Below, in pieces: positions 54,901-64,000 of a stretch of DNA of 64,000 nt. The notes beneath the pieces are model-generated. The model did no database searches, had not been told where the DNA came from, and saw nothing but the letters and a program-made list of their open reading frames with translations. Both the position numbers and the translations under genes were made by a program. Numbering within the stretch: position 1 is the first letter of the stretch; the number at the start of each line of letters is the position of its first letter. Origin of the DNA: Chaenocephalus aceratus (lineage: Eukaryota; Chordata; Actinopteri; Perciformes; Channichthyidae); the NCBI GenBank assembly GCA_023974075.1, contig CM043785.1:22757169-22821168 (forward strand). Reading direction: 5' to 3'.

Positions 54901-57900
54901 TAGATTGTCAATACTATTACTGTATAACTAATATCTCAGGTTAAGAGGCACCTTCAAATAAAGATTGGTCTTTAAATACATTTTGTCTTTTGAATTGTTT
55001 GTCTAAAGTCAAGGATCTAGAACTGGTACTTAGTTTTAATGATACAGTCTGGTTATTATGCTGTTTGGAGGAGGCCTCACAGGTAAGAGCACTAACTAGC
55101 TACCATCACATGTACCTTAGCTTGACTTAAATGTATTAAACGTATAGTTAAGTGATATCAAAATATAAATAACTAATGTCATGCAAACATTAATATTTGC
55201 TTGATTCCAGTATTGAATTTAGCACAATTGCATACAAACGTTAAGGGGTTTTAAGATTCTGAAGTATTATGCTAAAAACTCAATAACTTAGATTATTATT
55301 TATAGTTTTGCTGAATAGTTTCAAGGCCGCTTACCTTAGAAACGTAAAATGCGACGGCAGCGTGCAGATGGGGAGCATGTTAGCTTAGCTTGGTAGCTTC
55401 AGCTAGCTCTGGAACTTCCAGCTGGGTGGCAGCAGGTCCCGCCTCGGCTCCGCCTCTTTGCCCTTATTTGGAGCAGGCTGGAGAAGGCGGGAGTTGAACT
55501 CTGATGTCACTGTTGAGCCGTTAGTGGCCGACTCCGCCTACTAAGGGCTTCACGGCAACTCTGTAGAATCCTATGGGTGACGTCACGGACCCTACGTCCA
55601 TTTATATATACAGTCTATGGTTTGAACTAACGTTGCAACGGCAGGAACTGCTTCAATAGTGTTTTTGAGGAGCTTTTTGATTACAGATTTGAAAACGTCG
55701 TTGCTTGCTTTAAAAGTAGCACAATTCATTATGTCAAACCTTGGAAAGTATCTAGATACCCCTGCCCTAATGCCAAAGTAACTGGCAACTGAATATTTGT
55801 TGCCGTTTGATGTCTAAGTTTGTTTTTAATTAGTTATTTAACGGGGTTTGATGTCATAAACCAAAGTAGTCGACCGAGGGGAAACACTGCTTTGAAAAAT
55901 TATCATTAGCACTTTAAGCATTTACTTAATGTATTATTACGTATGTATTTAACGGTCTAAAAAGTGCAAAACCAATGCTATTTTTATTTGTACACAAAAG
56001 AAAGGGTCATATTTCTGACATTGACGTTAAAGTTGAATACATCAATGTTACTCAATGCTTTGTATCATTTTATCTTGTAATTTACCTTTTATTTTATTCC
56101 AGTATCAGTTTGGGCTCTCACTTGTTTCTTGTTTTTTTTTATAGAAAGCCATTAAGGCAGCAGAGGTAGGTGAGAAAAGGAAAAGCCTCATGCAAATCCT
56201 GAATGAGAAGAAATCCCTGAAAAACAAAAATCCACTCTACACCATCGAGAAAAAGAGAAAGAGGGAGGAGACACTGCCAGACAGCTTCTCTGACAGTGAT
56301 AATGATGATGGAGGTGTTGTGCCCCAAAAGATTCATGATGAAATGAAAATGAAATACCACAAACTGCAAAGAAAGCATCAGGCTCTAACACAAGACCTGG
56401 ACCAATGCAAGCAAAAGTAAGAAATTGTGAAAAAAGTACAAAAAGAAAAGATGATTATATTTATAGCACTATTTATATTATTTATTCATAACACGTTTCA
56501 CAGTCTTGCATCTGAGATAATATTGGTGGCATATTGGGTTTAATGACATAAAATTATGTTCTTTTAATACAGTTCTTTAAAAGTTGTGAACATTTTTGTG
56601 AACATGTACTGTACCTATGTGTTTTTTAAATATCAGTTTTAGGGTAACACTAAACTTCAGATAGAATTGGTAGGATGCTAAAAGGTTATTACTGCTAATT
56701 TTCATTTTTTTTCCATTTTATAATAAAGATCCACAGAATTGGAGAATAGTAAGAGTGAGCTGGAACAGGAGGTGGTCACATACAGAGAGGCAAACCTGAC
56801 TTTGCAAAACAATATTGATAAACTCCTGAAAGAGGTCTTTTCTCAAAGTGAGTACAATTGTTTTTACTAATTGCAGACAAATTATTTAAGCATAATGGTA
56901 CTTTTTGTTCAATTTAGCTTTTCTAACTGTTTATTTTTATTAGAATACTCATCAGCTACTTCAAAAAAAGACACAAACAGACAAGATCTGCAGTCTACTG
57001 AAATGTGTTGCTGTAAACAATTAGCTCATCAGGATGGGCCCACATATAAACTCCCCCCCATAGAAATTCCCTTACTGTTAATTTCACTAAGGGAGGGGAG
57101 CAACACTCACTTATGGACTGTCTCTCCATTTGTCATTCATCCACTATTTTATTCTGGTGTGTAATAAGTGTTACAGTCTCATGCAGTCTCATCATTGCAA
57201 CACTTTTTACTTGTGTTAATCATACTGCATGTATCCAGTGTAATATTAATGAATACTATTTTTGAACCTTTTCTGCTACCCCGTCATTTTGTTACCATCA
57301 GCATTCTGTGGAGAAGGATCTGTGACATCTCGAACCCGTGAGCCAGCCATTCCACCACTGACACCACCAGGGCAAAACACTAGTTCAGAGAGGGAGCCCG
57401 ATCAGCCGATCCATTGCCCAAGGCATATGGAAAAAAAGGATGGGAAGGTACACCTTTTTTCCATAGGTTCTTGTTCTGCTCGATCCCAAATTGGTGTCTA
57501 AATCAGTAGTGTGCATGTCAACACTTGTGTGTTAGTCCTTAGGCATGGCATACATTTGTGACCATTTTGGCAAGTTATTGGACTAACAGAGAAGTTATAA
57601 ACTGAGCTCTATGGGGGTCTTTAAAACTAACGTGTGTCGCGCAGCATGCTCACAGACATAGATTGCGCACCATGGAGGTGCAGTGCAGGCATATTGTCAT
57701 TCAAAAGATGCATAGTTCTTTTGGAAAACATGTTTTTCTTTTAGCCTATTTACCTCGTTAACGTAAATAATACTCATTACATTGACACATGTATTATTTG
57801 TGATTAAAATAATGGTTGTTGGTAGGTCTAATGTATTAGCGACCCCCACAGATCTATGATTTCACTATGTCCTTATGGGAGCTCAGCTCCCATGGCTCCC

Positions 57901-60900
57901 ACATAACTCGAACCCTGTCTGCACCCAGGGGCGGACTGGCCATCGGGACGTTCGGGAAAAATCCAGATGGGCCGGTACTGAAGTGGGCCGGTGGTACCGA
58001 AATGGGCCGGTAGTCCCAGTCCGCCCCTGTCTACACCCCTATGCACTGCCATTTCCCCACGTAACCATAACAGTCTGCAATGACACGGTTGTGTCCTGTG
58101 TGCTACACTTCCTACTTGGCGAACCGTTGACTTGATCGTGCACACGAGATACTTTTTGATGACCCGGCCTTTAGAGGCTCCGCAATTGTCATACAGCTAG
58201 TGTTAGTATTATTAGATCTCAGTGCTGCGTTTGACACTGTTGACCACAGCATATTACTAGACCGACTGGAAAACTGGGTGGGACTTTCAGAAACAGTTCT
58301 AAATTGGTTTAAATCCTACTTAAAGGATAGAAACAACTTTGTTTCTATAGGTAAATACACATCTGAGTTGACAAATATGACATGTGGGGTTCCTCAAGGC
58401 TCCATCTTGGGGCCTCTTCTCTTTAACATCTACATGCTACCACTGGCTCAGATAATGAAGAACAACAAAATAAGTTACCATAGCTATGCAGATGACACAC
58501 ACATTTACGTAACAATTTCACCAGGAGACTATGCTCCAATTCAAACACTGAGTAAGTGCATTGAACAAATCAATGACTGGATGTGTCAGAACTTTCTCCA
58601 ATTAAACAAAGATAAAACTGAGGTAATGGTTTTTGGAGCCACGGCAGAACGTTTAAAAGTTAGCGCTGAGCTTCAGTCTGCAATGTTCAAACCAACAGAT
58701 AAAGCCAGAAATCTAGGTGTAGTCATGGACTCTGACCTGAGTTTCAACAGTCACATTAAAACAGTTACTAAATCAGCCTACTATCACCTAGAGAATATAT
58801 CTAGGATTAAAAGACTAATGTCACAGCAGGATTTGGAAAAACGTGTCCATGCCTTTATCTTCAGTAGACTCGACTACTGCAATGGTGTCTTCACAGGTCT
58901 CACTAAAAAATCTATTAGAAAGCTGCAGCTGATTCAGAACGCCGCTGCTCGAGTCCTCACTAACACTAAGAAAGTGGATCACATCACTCCTGTTCTGAAG
59001 TCTTTACACTGGCTTCCTGTGTGTCAAAGAATAGATTTCAAAATATTGCTGCTGGTTTATAAAGCACTGAATGGTTTAGGCCCAAAATACATTTCTGACC
59101 TCCTGCTAAACTATGAACCATCCAGATCTCTCAGGTCTTCAGGGACTGGTCAGCTTTCTGTCCCCAGAGTCAGAACTAAACATGGAGAAGCAGCGTTCAG
59201 TTATTATGCTCCAAATATCTGGAACAAACTCCCAGAAACCTGCAGGTCCGCTGCAACTCTTACTACTTTTAAATCCAGGCTGAAGACTTTTCTTTTTGTC
59301 GCTGCTTTTAATTGAACTATTCATATCTTAAACTGCACTGTAACTTTTATCCATGTACTTTTTCTTGTAATGTTTAATTGAACTATTCATATTTTAGACT
59401 GCACTGTAACTTTTATCCATGTATTTTTCCTTATTGTTTATTTTATTAGCTTTTCTTTTTTAATGCTTAATGTCTTTCATTTTTTTTTTTTTGTAAAGCA
59501 CTTTGAATTGCCTTGCGTTGAAAAGTGCTATATAAATAAACTTGCCTTGCCTTGCTAGAGGCAATAACATAACATTGGCTTGACTGATGCAATTACTAAA
59601 TAAGTTGCAAAATTGTTTGCAATATATAATGTGTAAATATATTGCTTTTTTCAGATCCACATTGGAACAGACATTTGGCTGCGAGAAGAGGTGTGGAGAA
59701 AAATTGATTCCACAACAAAGGACTCGCTCTTTGTGAAGGAGTTGGCTGTAGCCATCTGGGGTACAGCAGAGTTAATGGGAAGAAGTGTGTCTGGAAAGGA
59801 ATGCCCGAGCAAAACGACCGAAGCAAAGCCTCCCTTAACCCCATGCAAGCTTGGGACCGTAAAAGGTATGTGGCACATCTCCGTACACTGAATGTCATCT
59901 TAAACTAACAAATTAAATACTACAAACATTCAAGACAGACAGGTGATGAAGACTTTTGCAATGGAATTGAATGCTCCGCTCGCCCGTTAGAGCCTGTCAT
60001 CTTCCAAAAGTCAAGCAGCTTATTACAACCCACAGACACGTTTTAAAGTTTTCAAAAGTGGTCGAGTAAGTTATAACAATCTGCTGTCTCAGGCGGATCA
60101 CAAGCTATGGGATTAGTTTTGTTTCATAAAGATAAAGCAACACTTTCCTCCATTGATTTTCATATCAAATTAGCGTGTTAATAAAATAAGCTATCATGGC
60201 TTATACTTGCATATCTAAACAGAATCATGAAAGCATGTTGGTAGAGTCAGGCACACGAGTCCATTTGAGTGTGTGTGCCGGTGTCTGAACTCTGAACGCT
60301 CACTCACTGCTAGCTATGTAGCTAACTGTCCCTGCTATTAGGCTACTAGCTTGCATTGTTATGGATCTAAAGTTAGCAAAAGCTAACTTTCATAACACAT
60401 CTTTTCTTTACTTCTCACTTAACTAAAACAATAAAGAAACAGACCGTATAGTACAGCACAAACAACACAAATGATCAATACTTACATATATTTTCACTTG
60501 TAGTATTATAATAATTGAAATGCTGGTTCTTCTGGGGGTCTTCTGTCCACGCTCAGCTACCGCACCACAGCTGCCTGCATTGTACAATCACTGGAGGACT
60601 GGGCTGTTACTCAAAAACTGAGTAGCCAATGGGGACGCACCCCTGAAAGTTCCGCCTACTTGGGACGTTTTTGTGTCAGAATAGAGAGGCGAAGTCACGC
60701 CCATCTACTTCCGGTCCCTGGGACCTTATTTCGGAAAAAGTATGTATTGAAGTTAATGGAGAGAGAAAGATTATTTTTCGATCCCGGTTCAATTGTGCCA
60801 CGAATTACACATATGATGTTTGTCAATCTTACAAAAATAATTTCCGTGTCAAAAAAGTCACAGTTTGTCGTAAAACTGTTGAAATATAAGACTGAAAAAT

Positions 60901-61176
60901 ACGCAACTCCAAAAATGCAACATATATAATAAAATACAAATGTGTGCAAAAAGTTTATATCCATGTAATATAATAGAATATGATATTTACAAGAACAGAA
61001 TATGAAATTAAATAATGTAAATTAAGAAGAAGAAAAAATACGGTGTATTGTGTGGATAATAGACCCAATCACAGTGAATGTTCAAAACTAAATTTGATAC
61101 ATTTTCCTTTTTCATCTCAGAGTGCACATATTTAAGTAATCATAACACAAAGCTAAACGTTTCAGAGGATGGCTGA
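48980..61176 (+). CDS. BEN-domain protein of the CACTA element (BEND5-like), 7-8 exons
   Basis: Exons: 48980-49133 (MFAYVKYTDGYKAVVPIS..., phase 1 end), 50010-50149, 56145-56416, 56729-56847, optional 56944-57156, 57302-57447, 59655-59865 and 61121 onward. All junctions have GT/AG borders and matching phases. The N-terminal ~50 residues and the exon 2 motif KRIRVPKI resemble the N-terminal region of BEND5-like proteins. Exons 3-4 are charged (KKRKREE, a likely nuclear signal; SDSDNDDG) and heptad-rich (coiled coil). Exon 7 encodes the BEN core: IHIGTDIWLREEVWRKI, FVKELAVAIWGTAELMGRSV and KPPLTPCKL. BEN domains bind DNA or chromatin proteins. A role as accessory or regulatory protein of the transposon is inference. 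In the read frame the last exon stops at 61174-61176; a better-looking tail lies in another frame to 61280. Confidence 0.75.
52230..54065. mobile_element. CAGTG-ended DNA transposon with 5-bp TSD (1836 bp)
   Basis: Ends CAGTGTGCGAAAAAGT and ACTTTTTCTCACACTG (inverse with one mismatch in 16) are flanked by ACAGC at 52225-52229 and 54066-54070. The homologous site in element C (about 33479-33490, 'ggggctgtagat') is intact and shows a single ACAGC. Subterminal 'ggacaag'/'cttgtcc' motifs recur at both ends. No transposase frame. The 5-bp TSD and CAG ends suggest a hAT subgroup; class uncertain. Confidence 0.85.
53098..53605 (-). mobile_element. L2/Rex-like LINE 3' fragment
   Basis: On the minus strand a frame contains RDAAFVNYAPKLWNTLTNNI followed (one shift later) by FLKGSLKPLFTKAF, the C-terminal signature of L2-type LINE polymerases. 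It ends in 'gctatagaaataaagtt' and an ATT microsatellite tail near 53100. Only the last ~60 codons and 3' UTR remain, as expected from 5' truncation. Confidence 0.65.
56944..57156 (+). other. Possible optional exon of the BEN gene
   Basis: Acceptor 'atttttattag' and weak donor GTGTGT bound 213 bp (71 codons) open in the correct phase. Skipping it also keeps the frame (exon 4 to exon 6, both phase 1), so it could be alternatively spliced or not an exon at all. Confidence 0.35.
57926..58029. mobile_element. Short hAT MITE, 104 bp
   Basis: Ends CAGGGGCGGACTGG and CCAGTCCGCCCCTG. Flanks TCTGCACC (57918-57925) and TCTACACC (58030-58037) form an 8-bp TSD with one mismatch. Lies in BEN intron 6. 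Confidence 0.85.
58190..59555 (+). mobile_element. 5'-truncated L2-clade LINE
   Basis: Begins abruptly inside the reverse transcriptase and ends with 'gcactttgaattgcc', 'tgctatataaataaacttgc' and a short CTTGC repeat tail, typical of L2-type fish LINEs. Sits in BEN intron 6 in the same orientation as the gene. Endonuclease and the RT N-terminus are missing. Confidence 0.85.
58200..59315 (+). pseudogene. L2 LINE reverse transcriptase, C-terminal 371 codons
   Basis: Single uninterrupted frame. RT motif A is LLDLSAAFDTVDHSIL (about residues 4-19), motif B is GVPQGSILGPLLF (63-75) and motif C is YADD (96-99). Then come LNKDKTEVMVFG, NLGVVMDSDLSFNSHIK, LQLIQNAAARVLT and the C-terminal FKSRLKTFLF. 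The RT catalytic Asp residues (motif A and YADD) are present, so the copy is young. It lacks the upstream endonuclease, so it cannot act on its own. Confidence 0.9.
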
Positions 61177-61280
61177 TCAAGCAAAACGTGGAGAAGACCG
61201 AGAGGGAGAAGTTGGCCGGGTACTTCATTTCTCAAAAAATACAGGACCTCGTGAAAAAGGGGAAGAAACAGTTGAAATAA
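61121..61280 (+). other. Last BEN exon with probable frameshift
   Basis: After the acceptor at 61119-61120, the frame reads ECTYLSNHNTKLNVSEDG and stops at 61174. One base out, the sequence reads VEKTEREKLAGYFISQKIQD to a TAA at 61278-61280 that overlaps an AATAAA (61275-61280). Its composition fits the tail of BEN proteins, so a one-base loss near 61165-61172 is likely. Confidence 0.45.
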
Positions 61281-61544
61281 AAATCTGAAGGAATGGGTGT
61301 TTGATGTTTTCCAATTTGTATTAATGTTCATGTTGTGTGTTATAAATGATGTTCCTGCTTCTAATCATTTGATGTATGAGTATTTATTTACAGACAATAC
61401 ATTCTATACATTCTGGTATACCTTTCTGGTAAGGTAGATGTTCATTGAGCTACTGCAATTGGGTGAGAGTGTTTCATCATCATATATGACCAGTTTAACC
61501 ATCAAGTAATCACAGTTAAAGTTCTACTCAAGATCATACCAGTC

Positions 61545-62164
61545 TGACCAGCTAATGGTGACCAGCTAGACCACTGTGACCACCAGCTATCCCGACCAGC
61601 TAATGGTGACCAGCTACTAGACCACTGTGACCACCAGCTTTTACCAGCTAAACCAGCTATCCCGACCAGCTAATGGTAACCAGCTAGACCACTGTGACCA
61701 AACCAGCTAGACCACTGTGACCAAACCAGCTATCCTGACCAACTAGACCACCAGCTTTTACCAGCTAAACCAGCTATGCCGACCAGCTAATGGTAACCAG
61801 CTAGACCACTGTGACCAAACCAGCTAGACCACTGTGACCAAACCAGCTATCCTGACCAGCTAGACCACCAGCTTTTACCAGCTAAACCAGCTATGCCGAC
61901 CACTGTGACCAAACCAGCTAGACCACTGTGACCAAACCAGCTGGACCACTGTGACCAAACCAGCTAGACCACTGTGACCACCAGCTAAACCAGCTGTCCC
62001 GACCAGCTAATGGTGACCAGCTAGACCACTGTGACCAAACCAGCTATCCTGACCAGCTAAAGTGTCCAAAACCCCTCTAACCAGCTAACTAATCCAGCCT
62101 AATATTGTCTGGCTGGTCAGGCTGGTTTACCAGCCTGACCAGCCAGACCAGCCTTGTTGGTCTC
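61545..62164. repeat. CACTA right subterminal repeat array
   Basis: Roughly 600 bp of tandem 'accagctagaccactgtgac' and 'aaaccagctatcc' units, denser and more regular than the left array, then 'ggctggtttaccagcctgac' just before the terminal repeat. Confidence 0.8.
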
Positions 62165-62184
62165 AGCTGGTTTTTTCAGCAGGG

Positions 62185-62248
62185 AGATCTCGGCAGACTG
62201 GCAACTTTAAAAGTAGCTCTTGGTTCAAAAAAGGTTGGGCACCCCCTG
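62185..62248. mobile_element. hAT 3' end flanking the CACTA insertion
   Basis: 'agatctcggcagactggcaa' to 'aaggttgggcaccccctg' is the terminal part of a Charlie-like hAT family. Its continuation on the other side of the CACTA element is at about 41610-41650. The hAT left end is not in the window's recognisable sequence. Confidence 0.65.
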
Positions 62249-63032
62249 CTGTACATAATAGCTCTACGGAATTATTTAGGACGGTTCTATATTTTTCAAT
62301 ATTAGAATATATATAAGACATTCTTATGTCCTAAGTTTTACAGGTACAGTTTAAGACCTACATTTGTAGTGGAATTCTACATTAAATGGTTGGTCCATCC
62401 CATGTCCTTAGTAGTATTTCGAGTTGCATGTAGTTTTAGATTGTATACTCTAACATGGACGTCAATGCTTCTTTCCAGATATTTTGGTTACTTTAAATAT
62501 TCCCCAGTAATGTGTCAACTAATGAGTATTTTACTAAATCAGATGATTTTACTTTCATTATTTGTTGAATTAATTGGTCTGTAATGCTTCTGAATACTCT
62601 ATTCATTTACATTAAAAAACGTCCTCACATTTAAGAAGCTGCACACATGGTATTCTTTGTTTTCAACATAACTTAAGCAATACATTGTCAATTTATTTTC
62701 CTTTTTGTGTATCAACAACAATGATCTTCCGACATGAGAGCAGTTTGTGTAATCTGAATGATTTGACCCATTAAGACATTTTTATGACAGAAAACATTGC
62801 CATAGTTGCCCAAACATTACATACATATTCAGCTGTTCCCCTCATTAACTTTAAATACTTTATACAATTTATAGTTCTTCACAGTTGCCTGATAATTGCT
62901 TGTCAACATTATTACTTTCCTACTATTATTAATGTACTTATCACCATAATGTTAATGTTGCCAACAAACAGGTCACCTGTTTGTTTGTCCTGCATGATAA
63001 TTCAGATATTGACTGTTTTATTTCAATAACGA
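62249..63032. other. No gene or repeat recognised
   Basis: AT-rich sequence between the hAT end and the right 76-bp arm. Confidence 0.45.
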
Positions 63033-63108
63033 ACACATACGGGTATTGGGCCGAGGGCGACACCGTACTTCCGGTATCTGCCGTTTTACACGAGGTGCAA
63101 GCAGGCAG
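63033..63108 (-). repeat. 76-bp inverted repeat, right arm
   Basis: Inverse of 40951-41026 with two mismatches. Just outside lies 'tctggaggtgcaaatat', also present outside or near the left arm at 40569-40602. Confidence 0.7.
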
Positions 63109-64000
63109 TTCTGGAGGTGCAAATATGAGGCTTATATAAATGCATTAAAACCTTTAGAGGCAAAAGCTCTTACCAAATGAATGTTGATAAGACAGAGAGT
63201 AATTTCACCTCTGTGCCCAGTGCTAATTTAAATTACCACAAAGCTGGTTAATGCTTTAGCATTGCACCTATCCTTAGAGGACAATACATGCTGGGCCTAA
63301 ATATAGAACACACAGTGCTGAAATTGCTTTCAAATGCAAAACCACTTTCCCGGCTTGCTAAATGTCACTGCACAAATGAATGCAGGATTTGAAGGGGAAC
63401 TCGTAAAGGAACAAAGCGAGAAATAAGGGATCTGATAATTGTGTATGTTGTTGATCAGATGAACAATATACAATAATATCCTAAAAAGTTTAATATTATG
63501 TAAACAGTAACTGACATACAGGTCTATACATTTGTTTTGCAATGTGTCACTGCAGTGACTGTGCATATAGTTAAAGCGTGTTTGTTTACTCGGTACAAGT
63601 GAATGTGAACCTGCAGTCTAAAGTTATAATTGTGTGTGTGTGTCTGTTGATGGGTTTCTTCTGTTCTAAATCCTCACATCGGCATTCACCTACAAAACGC
63701 TTATGAGGCAGAAACAGTGCAGTGAGCGAGCCTCCGGAGTGACAGAAGGTGAATTAGAGAGTGATTAGAGGTGAATTCTAATCCACACTCCCATGTGTCT
63801 GCCTGTCATCTGTAGGACAGGGCATTTGCAAACTAACGAGAAGAGTGTCAGACAGGCTGCAGCATCGACACACACAGCTCCACAATAGCTGTTCGGCACA
63901 AACACATGGTTGCGGCATGTCTTTACAGACAGTCACACATATTCAGACATGAATCTCACGCAGGGCACAAGTGGCTGATAGAGAATTGTGATTTTTTTTT
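63109..64000. other. No gene or repeat recognised
   Basis: Unique-looking sequence to the window end; short (TG) run near 63631; no supported gene. Confidence 0.5.

Larger units (their letters stand above)
50443..55619 (-). mobile_element. Element C' (inverted copy of C) in BEN intron 2
   Basis: Inverted homologue of 27847-29196 plus 33309-35246. CATAGACTGTATATATAAAG at 51092 and the inverse at 55600-55619 are its internal and right inverted repeats. It is uninterrupted at the DIRS insertion point but carries its own 1.8 kb insertion (52230-54065). It lies wholly between BEN exons 2 and 3. On the plus strand it keeps the three exon-like blocks of the C transcript (junctions 50950, 51670-51747, 54156). 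On the minus strand it keeps a donor at 55334 and a terminal exon from 54813 with a polyadenylation signal at 54514-54519. Confidence 0.75.
41651..62184. mobile_element. CACTA/EnSpm DNA transposon, ~20.5 kb, with TNP2-like and BEN-domain genes
   Basis: Ends are perfect 20-bp inverted repeats: CCCTGCTGAAAAAACCAGCT at 41651-41670 and its inverse at 62165-62184. Subterminal arrays of GCTGGT/ACCAGC occur at both ends. The flanks carry a 2-bp duplication (AG at 41649-41650 and 62185-62186). Fusing them restores a continuous hAT-like sequence ('ggtagatctcggcag'). Inside are two divergent multi-exon genes: a TNP2-like transposase (minus) and a BEN-domain gene (plus). Several younger insertions enlarge introns. 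Ends, subterminal repeats and TNP2-like transposase together make the CACTA assignment strong. Confidence 0.85.

Overview
The window looks like intergenic or intronic DNA from a ray-finned (teleost) fish. The evidence is its repeat content: DIRS1-like tyrosine-recombinase retroelements, L2-clade LINEs, many hAT, PIF/Harbinger and TTAA-type MITEs, long GT microsatellites, spliced transposon genes, and no bacterial operon features. I see no ordinary host gene that I can name. Almost everything recognisable is mobile DNA, much of it nested, and several insertions can be dated relative to each other from target-site duplications (TSDs) and from empty sites in sister copies.

Layout. 0-1.4 kb: 3' part of a ZBED5/FAM200-like hAT transposon. 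2-5.8 kb: an LTR-like relic, a hAT MITE inserted exactly across the left edge of a Harbinger MITE, and two members of a TTAA-flanked MITE family. 7.6-8.8 kb: a GT microsatellite and a hAT MITE with a perfect TSD. 10.2-16.9 kb: a minus-strand element with one visible LTR, a gag-like start and two blocks of tandem repeats, split in two by a 4.2 kb TA-flanked transposon. 22.1-26.1 kb: DIRS1-like copy A (plus strand). 27.8-35.2 kb: composite element C, interrupted by DIRS1-like copy B (minus strand, 29.2-33.3 kb). 35.6-39.9 kb: second copy of the 4.2 kb TA element, carrying its own hAT insertion. 40.95-63.1 kb: a pair of 76-bp inverted repeats that enclose hAT remnants and a CACTA/EnSpm transposon of about 20.5 kb.

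The CACTA element (41651-62184, perfect 20-bp terminal repeats and GCTGGT-rich subterminal arrays) is the most interesting object. It carries two divergently transcribed, intron-containing genes separated by about 600 bp. On the minus strand is a five-exon TNP2-like transposase. On the plus strand is a seven- or eight-exon BEN-domain protein with a BEND5-like N-terminal region, a coiled-coil middle and a C-terminal BEN domain. All intron phases I could reconstruct agree. The transposase has one in-frame TGA and the last BEN exon appears frameshifted, so this copy is probably a recently decayed autonomous element. Its size comes from insertions into introns: a 5.2 kb inverted copy of element C (itself hit by a 1.8 kb element that contains an L2 fragment), a 621-bp Harbinger MITE with a 66-bp perfect palindrome, a 104-bp hAT MITE and a 5'-truncated L2 LINE.

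The two DIRS1-like copies retain gag, parts of reverse transcriptase/RNase H and parts of the tyrosine recombinase, with different internal deletions. Their right-hand terminal segment (about 185 bp) lies in opposite orientations in the two copies and is flanked by inverted repeats in copy B, suggesting recombinase-mediated or recombination-mediated inversion. All family assignments come from reading the sequence and general knowledge; no database search was possible.
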